This document shows, in pieces, positions 18,037 through 36,487 of a DNA stretch of 64,000 nt; positions within the stretch are counted from its first letter, which is position 1; every line of letters begins with the position of its first letter. The stretch is from assembly GCF_013347965.1 (NCBI RefSeq), contig NZ_CP048810.1, positions 2,852,001-2,916,000 on the forward strand. The letters run 5' to 3'. The notes under the pieces were generated by a model. That model was not told the origin of the DNA and did not search any database. It was given only the letters and a program-made list of their open reading frames with translations. Source of the stretch: Pseudomonas bijieensis. GTDB lineage: Bacteria > Pseudomonadota > Gammaproteobacteria > Pseudomonadales > Pseudomonadaceae. The position numbers were made by a program, and so were the translations under genes.

Positions 18037-18506
18037 GGGCGCAGCAACAAGGCAACGGAGTGGACGGCAATGCCTTCTTCGCGACCGACGAAACCCAGCT
18101 TCTCGGTGGTGGTGGCTTTCACGTTCACTTGGTCCAACTCAACTTGAAGATCCTCGGCGATCAACCGGCGTATCGCTTCGATGTGCGGCGCCATCTTGGG
18201 GGCCTGGGCAACGATGGTGTTATCGACATTGCCGACTTTCCAGCCCTTGGCGTGGATCAGCGAGACAACATGACGCAGCAGCACACGGCTGTCGGCACCC
18301 TTGAATTGCGGGTCGGTGTCGGGGAAGTGCTTGCCGATGTCACCCAGGGCAGCCGCGCCGAGCAGTGCATCGCTCAAGGCGTGCAGCAGGACATCACCGT
18401 CAGAATGCGCGAGCAGCCCGAAGCCGTGTGCGATCCGCACGCCGCCCAGAGTAATGAAGTCGCCTTCAGCGAAACGGTGAACATCGTAGCCGTGGCCAAT
18501 ACGCAT
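18033..18506 (-). CDS. ispF: 2-C-methyl-D-erythritol 2,4-cyclodiphosphate synthase
   Basis: 157 residues starting [12 protein letters not shown], the canonical start; Asp and His of DVH bind zinc. The [20 protein letters not shown] motif is intact. It catalyses the cyclisation step of the MEP isoprenoid pathway; ispD and dxr of the same pathway are elsewhere in this window. The start codon directly follows the T-run of the fghA terminator, so no good ribosome site is visible apart from GGGG about 10 nt away. Expression must come from read-through or a promoter I cannot see. Confidence 0.97.
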   Translation of the reverse strand: MRIGHGYDVHRFAEGDFITLGGVRIAHGFGLLAHSDGDVLLHALSDALLGAAALGDIGKHFPDTDPQFKGADSRVLLRHVVSLIHAKGWKVGNVDNTIVAQAPKMAPHIEAIRRLIAEDLQVELDQVNVKATTTEKLGFVGREEGIAVHSVALLLRP

Positions 18507-18536
18507 AAAAAAACGCCCCGATTTTTATCAGGGCGT
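18507..18536 (-). terminator. Terminator of adhC-fghA, abutting the ispF start
   Basis: On the minus strand: ACGCCCTGATAAAAATCGGG-type hairpin (stem ACGCCC/GGGCGT, arms 18531-18536 and 18513-18518) followed by seven T that end at the ispF ATG. Confidence 0.82.
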
Positions 18537-18549
18537 GATTCTACCTGCA

Positions 18550-19395
18550 TTAGGCGTTTAGAGCGCGCGCATGATGCTGCAAGTGGTCGTCAATGAAGCT
18601 GGCGATGAAGAAGTAGCTGTGGTCGTAGCCCGGTTGCAGGCGCAACTCCAGCGGATGACCAGCGGCCTTGGCGGCTTGCTGCAGGGCTTCGGGCTTGAGC
18701 TGATTAGCCAGGAAATCATCGCGATCGCCCTGATCCACCAGCAATGGCAGTTTCTCGTCGGCTTCGGAGATCAGCGCGCAGGCATCCCATTCGCGCCATT
18801 TCGAGCGGTCTTCCCCCAGGTAACGAGAGAACGCTTTCTGGCCCCATGGGCAATCCATCGGATTGTTGATCGGCGAAAAGGCCGACACCGAACGGTAACG
18901 CCCCGGGTTGCGCAAGGCGCAGATCAACGCGCCATGGCCACCCATGGAATGACCACTGATGCCGCGTTTATCCGAGGCCGGGAAATGCGCTTCGACCAGT
19001 GTCGGCAATTCCTGCACCACGTAGTCATGCATCCGATAGTGCCGGGCCCACGGCTCCTGCGTGGCGTTCAGATAAAAGCCCGCCCCCAGGCCGAAATCCC
19101 AGGCACCGTCCGGATCGCCCGGCACATCGGCGCCTCGTGGGCTGGTGTCCGGCGCAACGATGATCAGGCCCAGCTCGGCGGCCATGTGCTGGGCACCGGC
19201 CTTTTGCATGAAGTTTTCGTCGGTGCAGGTCAACCCGGACAACCAATACAGCACCGGCAACTTGCCGCCCTGCTCGGCTTGCGGCGGCAGGTATACGGCA
19301 AACACCATGTCGCACCCGAGCACTTCGGAACGGTGCCGGTAACGCTTGTGCCAGCCGCCGAAGCTTTTCTGGCAGGAAATGTTTTCCAGACTCAT
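18550..19395 (-). CDS. fghA: S-formylglutathione hydrolase
   Basis: 281 residues, alpha/beta hydrolase of the esterase D family. The nucleophile elbow is [35 protein letters not shown] is the oxyanion region signature. It hydrolyses S-formylglutathione to formate and glutathione, the second step of glutathione-dependent formaldehyde detoxification. It lies 8 bp after adhC, which performs the first step, so the two form one operon ending at the terminator at 18507-18536. Confidence 0.97.
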   Translation of the reverse strand: MSLENISCQKSFGGWHKRYRHRSEVLGCDMVFAVYLPPQAEQGGKLPVLYWLSGLTCTDENFMQKAGAQHMAAELGLIIVAPDTSPRGADVPGDPDGAWDFGLGAGFYLNATQEPWARHYRMHDYVVQELPTLVEAHFPASDKRGISGHSMGGHGALICALRNPGRYRSVSAFSPINNPMDCPWGQKAFSRYLGEDRSKWREWDACALISEADEKLPLLVDQGDRDDFLANQLKPEALQQAAKAAGHPLELRLQPGYDHSYFFIASFIDDHLQHHARALNA

Positions 19396-19403
19396 GACCG
19401 ACC

Positions 19404-20597
<1,194 letters not shown>

Positions 20598-20622
20598 TTA
20601 TTGCTGCACAGGGATAATCGTT

Positions 20623-21519
20623 ATGTCCGACAACCGCTGGGAAGGGATCGACGAATTCGTCGCCGTGGCCGAATGCAGTCAATTCACCGCCGCAGCCGAA
20701 CGTCTTGGGGTTTCGTCTTCCCATATCAGTCGACAAATCGTACGGCTCGAAGAACGCCTTCAGACACGGTTGCTCTACCGCAGCACCCGCCGGGTCACCC
20801 TCACCGAGGCCGGGCAGACTTTTTTGCAGCACTGCCAGCGCCTGCAGGATGGCCGCGAGGAAGCGTTGCGAGCGGTGGGCGATCTCACCAGCGAACCCAA
20901 GGGCATGCTGCGAATGACCTGCGCCGTGGCCTATGGCGAACGGTTTATCGTGCCGCTGGTGACGCGGTTCATGGGCCTTTATCCACAGTTGCGGGTAGAC
21001 ATCGAGCTGAGCAACCGGCCTTTGGACTTGGTGCATGAGGGCCTGGACCTGGCGATTCGCCTGGGTCGCTTGCAGGACTCGCGCCTGGTCGCTACGCGTC
21101 TGGCACCCCGGCGCATGTACTTGTGCGCTTCACCTTCTTATCTGGAACGCTATGGCCGACCCCATAGTTTGTCGGAACTGAGCCGCCACAATTGCTTGAT
21201 CGGCAGTTCCGACATTTGGCAGTTAGAGCAGAACGGGCGGGAATTTTCCCAGCGGGTACAAGGAAACTGGCGCTGCAACAGTGGGCAAGCGGTGCTCGAT
21301 GCGGCGCTGCAAGGGGTCGGGTTGTGCCAACTGCCGGATTATTACGTGCTGGAACATCTGCACAGCGGCGCGTTGATCTCGCTGTTGGAGGCTCATCAGC
21401 CGCCGAATACGGCGGTGTGGGCGCTATATCCGCAGCAGCGGCATCTGTCGCCGAAGGTGCGCAAGTTGGTGGATTACTTGAAGGAGGGATTGGCGCAGCG
21501 ACCGGAGTATCGAGGGTAG
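20623..21519 (+). CDS. LysR-type transcriptional regulator
   Basis: 298 residues. The N-terminal winged helix (FVAVAECSQFTAAAERLGVS, SHISRQIVRLEERLQTRLLY) is typical, followed by a substrate-binding domain with a CrgA-like pattern (LVHEGLDLAIRLGRL). It is divergent from adhC. An ATTAT-N12-ATAAT dyad at 20597-20618, just before its own ATG, resembles a LysR site. Probably it controls adhC-fghA and itself; ligand unknown. Confidence 0.92.
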   Translation: MSDNRWEGIDEFVAVAECSQFTAAAERLGVSSSHISRQIVRLEERLQTRLLYRSTRRVTLTEAGQTFLQHCQRLQDGREEALRAVGDLTSEPKGMLRMTCAVAYGERFIVPLVTRFMGLYPQLRVDIELSNRPLDLVHEGLDLAIRLGRLQDSRLVATRLAPRRMYLCASPSYLERYGRPHSLSELSRHNCLIGSSDIWQLEQNGREFSQRVQGNWRCNSGQAVLDAALQGVGLCQLPDYYVLEHLHSGALISLLEAHQPPNTAVWALYPQQRHLSPKVRKLVDYLKEGLAQRPEYRG

Positions 21520-21545
21520 CACTGGTTTTTCGGGTTGTCTGAGCG

Positions 21546-21650
21546 ATTGCTATCGCGAGCAGGCTCGCTCCCACATTGGATCTTCAGTGCCTGCAAATTT
21601 TGTGTACAGCCAAGATCCCTTGTGGGAGCGAGCCTGCTCGCGATGGCGAT
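21546..21650. repeat. REP pair between the LysR gene and ispD
   Basis: Inverted units with ATCGCGAGCAGGCTCGCTCC (21552 on) and TGTGGGAGCGAGCCTGCTCG (21621 on), between convergent genes. Confidence 0.9.
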
Positions 21651-21672
21651 TCAGGACGTGCCGCATCTCTGG

Positions 21673-22380
21673 TTAATGCCGATTCGCCCAGCGCTGGCGC
21701 AACCACTCCAGATCTTCCGGCCGAGTGACCTTGATGTTATCGGCCCGCCCTTCGATCAACCGTGGCGCCTGCCCCGCCCATTCCATGGCGGACGCTTCGT
21801 CGGTAATCAGCGCATCCGCCACCAGGCTATCGGCGAGGGCCCGATGCAAGGCGCCGAGGCGGAACATCTGTGGCGTGTAGGCTTGCCAGATCACACTGCG
21901 ATCAACGGTTTCCAGCACGCGGCCCTGCTTGTCGACACGCTTGAGGGTATCGCGCGCCGGGACGGCCAGCAGGCCGCCGACCGGGTCGTTCGCCAGTTCA
22001 CTGAGCAATGTATCCAGGTCATCCCGGGCCAGGTTGGGCCGGGCGGCGTCATGCACCAGCACCCAATCGTAATCGTCGGCACCCTGTTCGTGCAGATGCA
22101 GCAAAGCATTGAGCACGGAGTCCGAACGCTGCTCGCCACCGTCCACGCGCTGGATGCGCGGGTCGTTGGCGCAGGCCAGGGTCGGCCAGTAAGGATCATC
22201 GTGGGCAACGCTGACCACCACGCCTTTAACGGTCGGGTGATCGAGGAAACAGCCAAGGCTGTGTTCGAGAATTGTGCGCCCGCCCAACTGCAGGTATTGC
22301 TTGGGACGGTCCGCGGCCATACGGGCACCGACGCCCGCGGCAGGAATCACGGCCCAGAAGGCCGGCAAACGGATACTCAT
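21673..22380 (-). CDS. ispD: 2-C-methyl-D-erythritol 4-phosphate cytidylyltransferase
   Basis: 235 residues. It transfers CMP to methylerythritol phosphate in the MEP pathway. The N-terminal nucleotide motif AAGVGARMAADRPKQYL and the LVHDAARPN motif are intact. Its ATG overlaps the ftsB end by 4 bp. In many gammaproteobacteria ispD-ispF are fused or adjacent; here the formaldehyde genes lie between them. Confidence 0.97.
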   Translation of the reverse strand: MSIRLPAFWAVIPAAGVGARMAADRPKQYLQLGGRTILEHSLGCFLDHPTVKGVVVSVAHDDPYWPTLACANDPRIQRVDGGEQRSDSVLNALLHLHEQGADDYDWVLVHDAARPNLARDDLDTLLSELANDPVGGLLAVPARDTLKRVDKQGRVLETVDRSVIWQAYTPQMFRLGALHRALADSLVADALITDEASAMEWAGQAPRLIEGRADNIKVTRPEDLEWLRQRWANRH

Positions 22381-22655
22381 TGGGCCAACTGGTAGAGGGT
22401 TTCACCCTCCTTGACCATGCCCAGTTCATGACGAGCCCGCTCTTCTACGGTCTCCATGCCTTTTTTCAACTCACTGACCTCAGCGTCCATCACCCGATTG
22501 CGCTCCAGCAATGCTTCGTTTTCCGCATGCTGATCGGCTATTTGCTGAGTCAGGTCGGCCACTTGCGCCAGACTGCCATTGCCCACCCACAGGCGGTACT
22601 GCAGGCCGGCCAGCAACAGGAGCAAGACAAGAAACAACCAATTGGGACTGCGCAT
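22377..22655 (-). CDS. ftsB: Cell division protein FtsB
   Basis: 92 residues: a short N-tail, one membrane span (WLFLVLLLLLAGLQYRLWVG), and a periplasmic coiled coil (about 28-70, QIADQHAENEALLERNRVMD). It bridges FtsL and FtsQ in the divisome. Conserved position between eno and ispD. Confidence 0.95.
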   Translation of the reverse strand: MRSPNWLFLVLLLLLAGLQYRLWVGNGSLAQVADLTQQIADQHAENEALLERNRVMDAEVSELKKGMETVEERARHELGMVKEGETLYQLAQ

Positions 22656-22719
22656 CGAATATCAGGTATCCAGTGAAAAAAGACAGCCATGCCAAACTTT
22701 GAAACGTCTGATAGCACGA

Positions 22720-22738
22720 AGCCTGGAAAAACCAGGCT
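22720..22738 (-). terminator. Weak hairpin between eno and ftsB
   Basis: AGCCTGG-AAAAA-CCAGGCT perfect stem without a T-run. It may be a 3' stabilising hairpin or weak terminator of eno. Confidence 0.45.
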
Positions 22739-22826
22739 TGTGCTTGATAAGGCATCAGATTAGAAGCAAAACCGCCGCCAAGGCGACCTTTTCGACACAA
22801 TCCGCTGTCTTTTTACCATTTACTGC

Positions 22827-24260
<1,434 letters not shown>

Positions 24261-24278
24261 TTACCGGAGAAAACCGCG

Positions 24279-26781
<2,503 letters not shown>

Positions 26782-27034
26782 TTAAAGCGGTCCGAGCCGC
26801 CGGGGAAAGCGAAGGAAGGCCGAAGCCCCCGATCACCTGCATTAATCACAGTGCACCTTTCAAAAAAACCGCCGCGTTGGGACAGACCGGAAGTGAAATC
26901 ACCGGTACGTTGCTCGCTACACATTTTTTGGAATCGCCCAGCAAAGACTGCTTGGTAATCGGCAACTCCTGCAATTCAGGCGAATCCACAGAAGTTGTAT
27001 CAAGAAGGGAGCGTAGTCTACCGGAAAGCCCCTT

Positions 27035-28361
27035 TCAGCTCAAACCCAGATCTTGGCTTCCTGGCGTCCAGATCAATTGCCAACTGCCATCAACCGGCGC
27101 ATCGAGCCCGGCCAGGTTGGCCACCGCCAGCAATTGCTCGCCCTGATACAGCAGCGGCAATCGGCCGCGAACGAACGCCGGCACGCCCTTTTCATTGAGC
27201 AAACGCTTGAGGTCACGATGACCACGACCCGGTAACGCCATCACCTCGCTGCCTTGACGATAGCGCACGCAAAGCGGTCCCGCAGGTGGCTTGCCGTTGA
27301 GTGCCACCCGACCATTGCCCGGCAAGTACAGCGCAACCACCGGATCCGCCCAGCCGACGGCGCCTGACACCGGACATAGCCAGTGGTCGGATAACCACCA
27401 GACCCGCCCGGCGGCCCGGTGCAACTCACCACCGGCCAGCCGCCAGATCGGCCGGGCATCGTCTGCGGCATCGCGCAACGAATCCCAGCCCGACCAGTGA
27501 TCGCTGTCGGGCAGCAGGGTCATCGGCGCCAACCAATGGCTCAACGCGTTACGCTGACGGGCCGGCGACAACGCCCGCAAAGGCGCCAGCGCCAGGGATT
27601 GCAGACCAAGCCAATCGAACGCGTCCGGGGGCGCGGCCTGGGCCAGGTCGATCCGCGCCAGATCATCCAGCAAACCTTGGGCTTCGCCCATGTGCGCAGC
27701 GCTGCGGGCCAGGGTCGCCGAAGCTTGCGGCCATTGCTCGGCCAGCACTGGAAAAACCCGTTGGCGCAGATAATTGCGCGCGTAACGGTGGTCGTCGTTG
27801 GAGGGATCTTCGATCCAGCTCAAGCCTTGTTGCGTCGCATAGGCCTCCAGCTCAGCGCGGGACACGTCGAGCAGGGGTCGCAGCAAACAGCCCTGGCCCA
27901 GCGGACGCTGCCTCGGCATCGCCGCCAAGCCCCTCACCCCTGCCCCACGCAGCAAACGAAACAACAGGGTTTCGGCCTGGTCGTCGCGGTGCTGGGCGGT
28001 AAGCAGCACTTCATTGCTGCGGAGCGCCGCCACGAAGGCACCATAACGAGCGTCCCGGGCAGCGCGCTCGATGCTGGCGCCGGGCTGGACTTGCACGCTC
28101 ACTACCTCAAGCGGCATCCCAAGCGCGTTGCAGACCGAACGACAATGGTCCGGCCATGCATCGGCCACAGCCTGGAGGCCATGATGGATGTGGATAGCAC
28201 TCAGGGGCGGCAGGGTTTGGGTTTTTTGCCAGGGACGCAAGCAGGTGCAGCAGGACGGTGGAATCGAGGCCGCCGGAGAAGGCGATGCGCCAGGTAGCGG
28301 CGTTGCGCCAGGGGGATAGCTGTGTGAGGAGCCGGGTGGGCAGGTCGATGCTTGTGTTCAT
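27035..28361 (-). pseudogene. tilS: tRNA(Ile)-lysidine synthase TilS, frameshifted as given
   Basis: Start ATG at 28361 (MNTSIDLPTRLLTQLSPWRN). The P-loop SGGLDS (residues 29-34) is in one frame. After codon 46 (LLASLAK) the continuation PPLSAIHIHHGLQA is in another frame, which runs to the normal C-terminus at 27035. The switch sits at a run of six A (plus-strand T at 28222-28227); five would restore a single frame. TilS makes lysidine at position 34 of the AUA-reading tRNA-Ile and is essential in bacteria. A true null is therefore unlikely: sequence error or slippage is more probable. Confidence 0.88.
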
Positions 28362-28387
28362 GGGTATCAGCCTTGGCACAAATCAAA

Positions 28388-28478
28388 TGTGGGAGCGGGC
28401 TTGCTCACGAAGGCGGTGAATCAGTCAACACATGGGTTGAATGTTAAACCGCTTTCGCGAGCAAGCCCGCTCCCACAC
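28388..28478. repeat. REP pair between tilS and accA
   Basis: Inverted units with TGTGGGAGCGGGCTTGCTCA (28388 on) and CGCGAGCAAGCCCGCTCCCA (28456 on). Confidence 0.9.
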
Positions 28479-28511
28479 TGGCCCCCCACAACTGCTGGAA
28501 GCTTGGTCAGA

Positions 28512-29459
28512 TCAGAGACCGTAGCTCATCAACCGCTCGTAACGACGAGCCAGCAGCGCGTCGTTGTCGAACTTCTTGAGCATCGACAGTTGCGAACTCA
28601 GCTCAGCGCGGATCAGTGCCGCCGCCGCAGCCGGGTCGCGGTGGGCGCCGCCCACTGGCTCGTTGATCACTTTGTCGACGATGCCCAGGCCTTTGAGACG
28701 CTCGGCAGTAATGCCCATGGCTTCAGCCGCGTCCGGCGCCTTCTCGGCGGTTTTCCACAGGATCGAGGCGCAGCCTTCCGGCGAGATCACCGCATAAGTG
28801 GAATATTGCAGCATGTTCAGTTGATCGCAGACCCCGATGGCCAGCGCACCGCCCGAACCGCCTTCGCCGATCACAGTGGCGATGATCGGGGTTTTCAGGC
28901 GAGCCATGACCCGCAGGTTCCAGGCAATCGCCTCGCTCTGGTTGCGCTCTTCGGCGTCGATGCCCGGGTAGGCGCCCGGTGTATCGATGAACGTCAGGAT
29001 CGGCATCTTGAAGCGCTCGGCCATTTCCATCAGGCGACAGGCCTTGCGGTAGCCTTCCGGACGCGGCATGCCGAAGTTGCGGCGTACCTTCTCGCGCACT
29101 TCACGGCCTTTCTGGTGACCGATCACCATCACCGGCTGGTCTTCCAGGCGGGCGACACCGCCGACGATCGCGGCGTCGTCGGAGAAGTGACGGTCGCCAT
29201 GCAACTCATCGAACTCGGTAAAGATGTGCTCGATGTAGTCCAAGGTGTAGGGACGACGTGGATGACGCGCCAGGCGGGCGATCTGCCAGCTGGTCAGCTT
29301 GCCGAAGATGTCTTCGGTCAGCGTGCGGCTTTTGTCCTGCAGACGAGAGATTTCATCGCCGATATTCAGCGAATTGTCATTACCGACCAAGCGCAACTCT
29401 TCGATCTTGGCTTGCAGGTCGGCGATCGGCTGTTCGAAATCTAGAAAATTCGGGTTCAT
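28512..29459 (-). CDS. accA: Acetyl-CoA carboxylase carboxyltransferase subunit alpha
   Basis: 315 residues from the ATG at 29459 ([16 protein letters not shown]). With AccD it transfers CO2 from biotin to acetyl-CoA, the first committed step of fatty acid synthesis. The crotonase-fold segments [20 protein letters not shown] and [13 protein letters not shown] (oxyanion region) are present. It follows dnaE, as in E. coli. Confidence 0.98.
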   Translation of the reverse strand: MNPNFLDFEQPIADLQAKIEELRLVGNDNSLNIGDEISRLQDKSRTLTEDIFGKLTSWQIARLARHPRRPYTLDYIEHIFTEFDELHGDRHFSDDAAIVGGVARLEDQPVMVIGHQKGREVREKVRRNFGMPRPEGYRKACRLMEMAERFKMPILTFIDTPGAYPGIDAEERNQSEAIAWNLRVMARLKTPIIATVIGEGGSGGALAIGVCDQLNMLQYSTYAVISPEGCASILWKTAEKAPDAAEAMGITAERLKGLGIVDKVINEPVGGAHRDPAAAAALIRAELSSQLSMLKKFDNDALLARRYERLMSYGL

Positions 29460-29608
29460 AGGCGTCCGTCTTGGGTCGACGTCCAAGAGAGCTTGGGCCG
29501 GCCGGTTGTCTATTCGCGCCTACCTTAAGGGAGAGGCGCGTTCAGGTCGAGATTAAAAATTCGGGTCGAGATCAGGGGCATTCCGGTTTCAAGAATGGCC
29601 CCTGGCCG

Positions 29609-33130
<3,522 letters not shown>

Positions 33131-33160
33131 AGTGATCCTGCGTTAAGTCATGAAAACAAC

Positions 33161-33184
33161 AAGGCCCGGATTGTACCGGGCCTT
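33161..33184 (-). terminator. Hairpin between rnhB and dnaE
   Basis: AAGGCCCGG-ATTGTA-CCGGGCCTT, a perfect 9-bp stem. On the minus strand it is followed by TGTTGTTTTC, a weak T-tract, so termination is probably partial. Confidence 0.55.
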
Positions 33185-33235
33185 GGGTAAAACATCAGCC
33201 TGCAACCCATGTTGTTCACTTGAGAGATTGAATCC

Positions 33236-33365
33236 GTGGCGAGGGGAGCTTGCTTGTGGCGAGGGAGCTTGCTCCCGTTTGGGTGCGTAGCACCCACACC
33301 TGCAATTGCAATTTCACCCAGGGGGCTGCGGCGCAGCCCAGCGGGAGCAAGCTCCCTCGCCACAA
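33236..33365. repeat. Long REP-like palindrome, GTGGCGAGG type
   Basis: Arms with GGCGAGGGAGCTTGCTCCCG (33258 on) and its complement (up to 33362); internal hairpins GGGTGCGTAGCACCC and GGGCTGCGGCGCAGCCC. The left arm is partly duplicated (GTGGCGAGGGGAGCTTGCTT then GTGGCGAGGGAGC). Confidence 0.85.
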
Positions 33366-33379
33366 AAGCGGTGTTGCCC

Positions 33380-34039
33380 TTAAGACACAGGGCACTGGCT
33401 GCTGACGATCAGACCTTCACGCGCTTCATAAGCCAGCCGCACCGGCGCGAACGAACGCCGGTGGATCGGCGTTGGCCCCAGGCGCGCCAGGGCTTCCAGA
33501 TGAACGGGGGTTGGATAGCCCTTGTGGCTACCGATGCCGTAGCCCGGGTAGATCAGCTCGAAGGCGCTCATTTCCCGATCGCGGCTGACCTTTGCCAGGA
33601 TCGAGGCCGCCGCGATGGCCGGTACCTTGCCGTCGCCCTGGATGACCGCTTCGGCGCGCATCGACAGTTTCGGGCAGCGATTGCCATCGATCATCGCCAG
33701 CTTCGGCGTGATATGCAGCCCCTGCACGGCACGCTGCATGGCGAGCATGGTGGCGTGCAGGATATTGAGTTCATCGATTTCTTCGACTTCGGCCCGGGCG
33801 ATGCACCAGCTCAGGGCTTTCTCGCAGATCTCGTCGTAGAGTTTTTCCCGACGAGCCTCAGTGAGTTTCTTCGAATCGTTGAGGCCAAGGATCGGCCGCT
33901 TCGGGTCGAGAATCACCGCCGCCGTCACCACTGCGCCGCACAATGGGCCACGCCCCACCTCATCGACACCGGCCACCAGCTCTTCCACTTCGGCAACCAG
34001 GTTGAAGTCCAGGCCCATCTGTAGCTTCGAGTTACTCAT
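33380..34039 (-). CDS. rnhB: Ribonuclease HII
   Basis: 219 residues. It cleaves RNA in RNA-DNA hybrids and excises misincorporated ribonucleotides. Catalytic DEVGRG (Asp26, Glu27) and [12 protein letters not shown] are intact. The start overlaps the lpxB end by 4 bp. A start at the internal Met8 (MGLDFNLV) is possible. Order lpxA-lpxB-rnhB-dnaE matches other gammaproteobacteria. Confidence 0.97.
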   Translation of the reverse strand: MSNSKLQMGLDFNLVAEVEELVAGVDEVGRGPLCGAVVTAAVILDPKRPILGLNDSKKLTEARREKLYDEICEKALSWCIARAEVEEIDELNILHATMLAMQRAVQGLHITPKLAMIDGNRCPKLSMRAEAVIQGDGKVPAIAAASILAKVSRDREMSAFELIYPGYGIGSHKGYPTPVHLEALARLGPTPIHRRSFAPVRLAYEAREGLIVSSQCPVS

Positions 34040-35166
34040 GGTTTTGCGCCGATCAGGGTCAGTACTGCGTCTGCGGCCTGGTTGGAGGCATCGCGACGCA
34101 GGGTACGGTGGATTTCGTCAAAGCCCCGGGTCTGCTCCTCACCGCCGTCGAGCAAGGGCGACAGCGTGTTGGCCAACGCCTCGGCGGTCGCTTCGTCCTG
34201 CAGCAGCTCCGGCACCAACAGGCGCTGGGCCAACAGGTTCGGCAAGGAAACGTAGGGACTCTTGACCATGCGCTTGAGAATCCAGAACGTCAGCGGTGCC
34301 AGGCGATAGGCGACCACCATCGGGCGTTTATACAACAATGCCTCAAGGGTAGCAGTACCGGAGGCAATCAACACCGCATCGCAAGCCGCCAGCGCTTCAT
34401 GGGAACGGCCGTCGAGCAACGTCACCGGCAAATCGCGGCCGACCAGCAGCGCTTCCAACTGAGCCCGGCGCTGTGCACTGGCACACGGCAAGACAAAACG
34501 CACACCTGGGCGCAGCGCCCGAAGGCGTTCGGCGGCGTCAAAGAACAAGCCACCCAGGCGACTCACCTCGCCGCCCCGACTGCCGGGCATCAAAGCCACC
34601 AGAGGCCCTTCGGGCAGGCCCAACGCCTGGCGAGCCGCATCGCGGTCGGCTTCCAAGGGAATGGTATCGGCCAGGGTGTGCCCGACGAACCGCACCGGTA
34701 CGCCCTTCTCTTCGTAGAACCGGGCTTCGAACGGCAGCAACGTCAACATCAGGTCGCAGCCTTCGCGAATCTTCAGCACCCGCTTCTGCCGCCAGGCCCA
34801 GACCGACGGGCTGACGTAGTGCACGGTCTTGATCCCGGCCTGACGCAACTTGAGTTCGATATTGAGGGTGAAATCCGGGGCATCGATGCCGATGAACACA
34901 TCCGGCTTTTCATCGATCAGGGTCTGGATCAGCTTCTTGCGTCGGGCCAGCAGCTCGCGCAGGCGACCGAGCACTTCCACCAGCCCCATGACCGACAAAC
35001 GCTCCATCGGAAAATAGGACGTCAGCCCCTCGGCCTCCATCAACGGCCCGCCGACACCGATGAATTCGACCGCCGGATGCTGCGCCTTGAGCGCCCGCAT
35101 CAGACCGGCGCCCAGAATGTCACCGGAAGCCTCTCCCGCCACCAGTGCAACACGCAAGTTAGCCAT
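34036..35166 (-). CDS. lpxB: Lipid A disaccharide synthase
   Basis: 376 residues, GT19 family. It joins UDP-diacylglucosamine and lipid X into the lipid A disaccharide at the inner membrane. The N-terminal segment [20 protein letters not shown] and the C-terminal sugar-nucleotide site ([20 protein letters not shown]) are characteristic. It lies 2 bp after lpxA. Confidence 0.97.
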   Translation of the reverse strand: MANLRVALVAGEASGDILGAGLMRALKAQHPAVEFIGVGGPLMEAEGLTSYFPMERLSVMGLVEVLGRLRELLARRKKLIQTLIDEKPDVFIGIDAPDFTLNIELKLRQAGIKTVHYVSPSVWAWRQKRVLKIREGCDLMLTLLPFEARFYEEKGVPVRFVGHTLADTIPLEADRDAARQALGLPEGPLVALMPGSRGGEVSRLGGLFFDAAERLRALRPGVRFVLPCASAQRRAQLEALLVGRDLPVTLLDGRSHEALAACDAVLIASGTATLEALLYKRPMVVAYRLAPLTFWILKRMVKSPYVSLPNLLAQRLLVPELLQDEATAEALANTLSPLLDGGEEQTRGFDEIHRTLRRDASNQAADAVLTLIGAKP

Positions 35167-35168
35167 GG

Positions 35169-35945
35169 TCAGCGAGTGATGCCGCGGGTCGAAGACTGGA
35201 TGGAGTCGCGGAAGATCGCGACTTCCGGGTACTGCGTCGAGGCCTCGGCCAGTTCGGCGAGCGCCTGCTCGACCGTCAGGCCCTGGCGATACACGACCTT
35301 GTAGGCACGACGCAGCGCCGTAATCGCCTCTTCGCTGAAACCACGACGACGCATGCCTTCGAAGTTCATGCTTCGGGCTTCGGCCGGGTTACCGAACACC
35401 GTGACATAGGCCGGGACGTCCTTGCCAATGGCCGTGCCCATGCCAGAGAAGCTATGGGCGCCGATATGGCAATACTGGTGCACCAGGGTGAACCCGGACA
35501 GGATCGCCCAATCATCCACGTGCACATGGCCGGCCAGCGCGGTGTTGTTGACCAGGATGCAATGGTTGCCGATCACGCTGTCATGGCCGATGTGCGCATA
35601 GGCCATGATCAGGTTGTGGTCGCCCAGGGTCGTTTCGGAACGATCCTGAACGGTGCCACGGTGAATCGTCACGCCTTCACGGATCACGTTGTGATCGCCG
35701 ATGACCAGACGGGTCTCTTCACCTTTGTATTTGAGATCGGGCGTATCCTCGCCTACCGAAGAAAACTGGTAGATGCGATTGTGACGACCAATCCGGGTCG
35801 GGCCCTTGAGCACTACGTGGGGACCGATCACCGTACCCTCGCCGATTTCCACACCTGCGCCGACAATCGACCACGGGCCGACCTCGACATCGGCGGCCAG
35901 GACGGCCGTCGGATCGATGATTGCGCGAGGGTCAATCAAACTCAT
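35169..35945 (-). CDS. lpxA: UDP-N-acetylglucosamine acyltransferase
   Basis: 258 residues, left-handed beta-helix of hexapeptide repeats (about 1-180) and a helical C-terminus. The catalytic His is in the segment [20 protein letters not shown]. It adds the first acyl chain to UDP-GlcNAc from acyl-ACP. Its ATG overlaps the fabZ stop by 4 bp. Confidence 0.98.
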   Translation of the reverse strand: MSLIDPRAIIDPTAVLAADVEVGPWSIVGAGVEIGEGTVIGPHVVLKGPTRIGRHNRIYQFSSVGEDTPDLKYKGEETRLVIGDHNVIREGVTIHRGTVQDRSETTLGDHNLIMAYAHIGHDSVIGNHCILVNNTALAGHVHVDDWAILSGFTLVHQYCHIGAHSFSGMGTAIGKDVPAYVTVFGNPAEARSMNFEGMRRRGFSEEAITALRRAYKVVYRQGLTVEQALAELAEASTQYPEVAIFRDSIQSSTRGITR

Positions 35946-36382
35946 AGCTTGCGTTCCGCACAGATGATTTCAGCGGAGCAGACTGGCTTGCCGTCGACCG
36001 AAGCCTGGCATTCGAATTTCCAGATCTGGCGCTTGCAACTGATGAACTTGGCTTCGAGGATCAACTGATCGCCCGGGGTGACCGGCTGGCGGAAACGCAG
36101 CTTGTCGGAGCCGACGAAGTAATAGAGCGTGCCGTCGGCAGGCTTTACGTCGAGCATTTTGAAACCAAGGATCCCGGCAGCCTGAGCCATTGCCTCGATG
36201 ATCAGCACGCCCGGCATGATCGGATGCGCGGGGAAGTGGCCATTGAAGAACGGCTCGTTGATGCTGACATTCTTGTAGGCGCGAATGCGCTTGCCTTCAA
36301 CGTCCAGGTCCACCACCCGATCCACCAGCAGGAACGGGTAACGGTGAGGCAGGTATTCGCGAATCTCGTTGATGTCCATCAT
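35942..36382 (-). CDS. fabZ: (3R)-hydroxyacyl-ACP dehydratase FabZ
   Basis: 146 residues from the ATG at 36382 ([20 protein letters not shown]); the upstream open frame lacks a better start. Hot-dog fold; the catalytic His is in [14 protein letters not shown] and the Glu in [10 protein letters not shown]. It dehydrates 3-hydroxyacyl-ACP in fatty acid elongation and competes with LpxA/LpxD for the same substrate, so its place between lpxD and lpxA is functionally apt. Confidence 0.97.
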   Translation of the reverse strand: MMDINEIREYLPHRYPFLLVDRVVDLDVEGKRIRAYKNVSINEPFFNGHFPAHPIMPGVLIIEAMAQAAGILGFKMLDVKPADGTLYYFVGSDKLRFRQPVTPGDQLILEAKFISCKRQIWKFECQASVDGKPVCSAEIICAERKL

Positions 36383-36487
36383 TTCGGGGGGAAGCCTATG
36401 TAAAGATTGGGAGCGCACGAGTGACGCGCACTCCGCTAGCAAATCAAGAAGCCCTAACGGCTGTGCACACTTGATATGGAAATGGTA

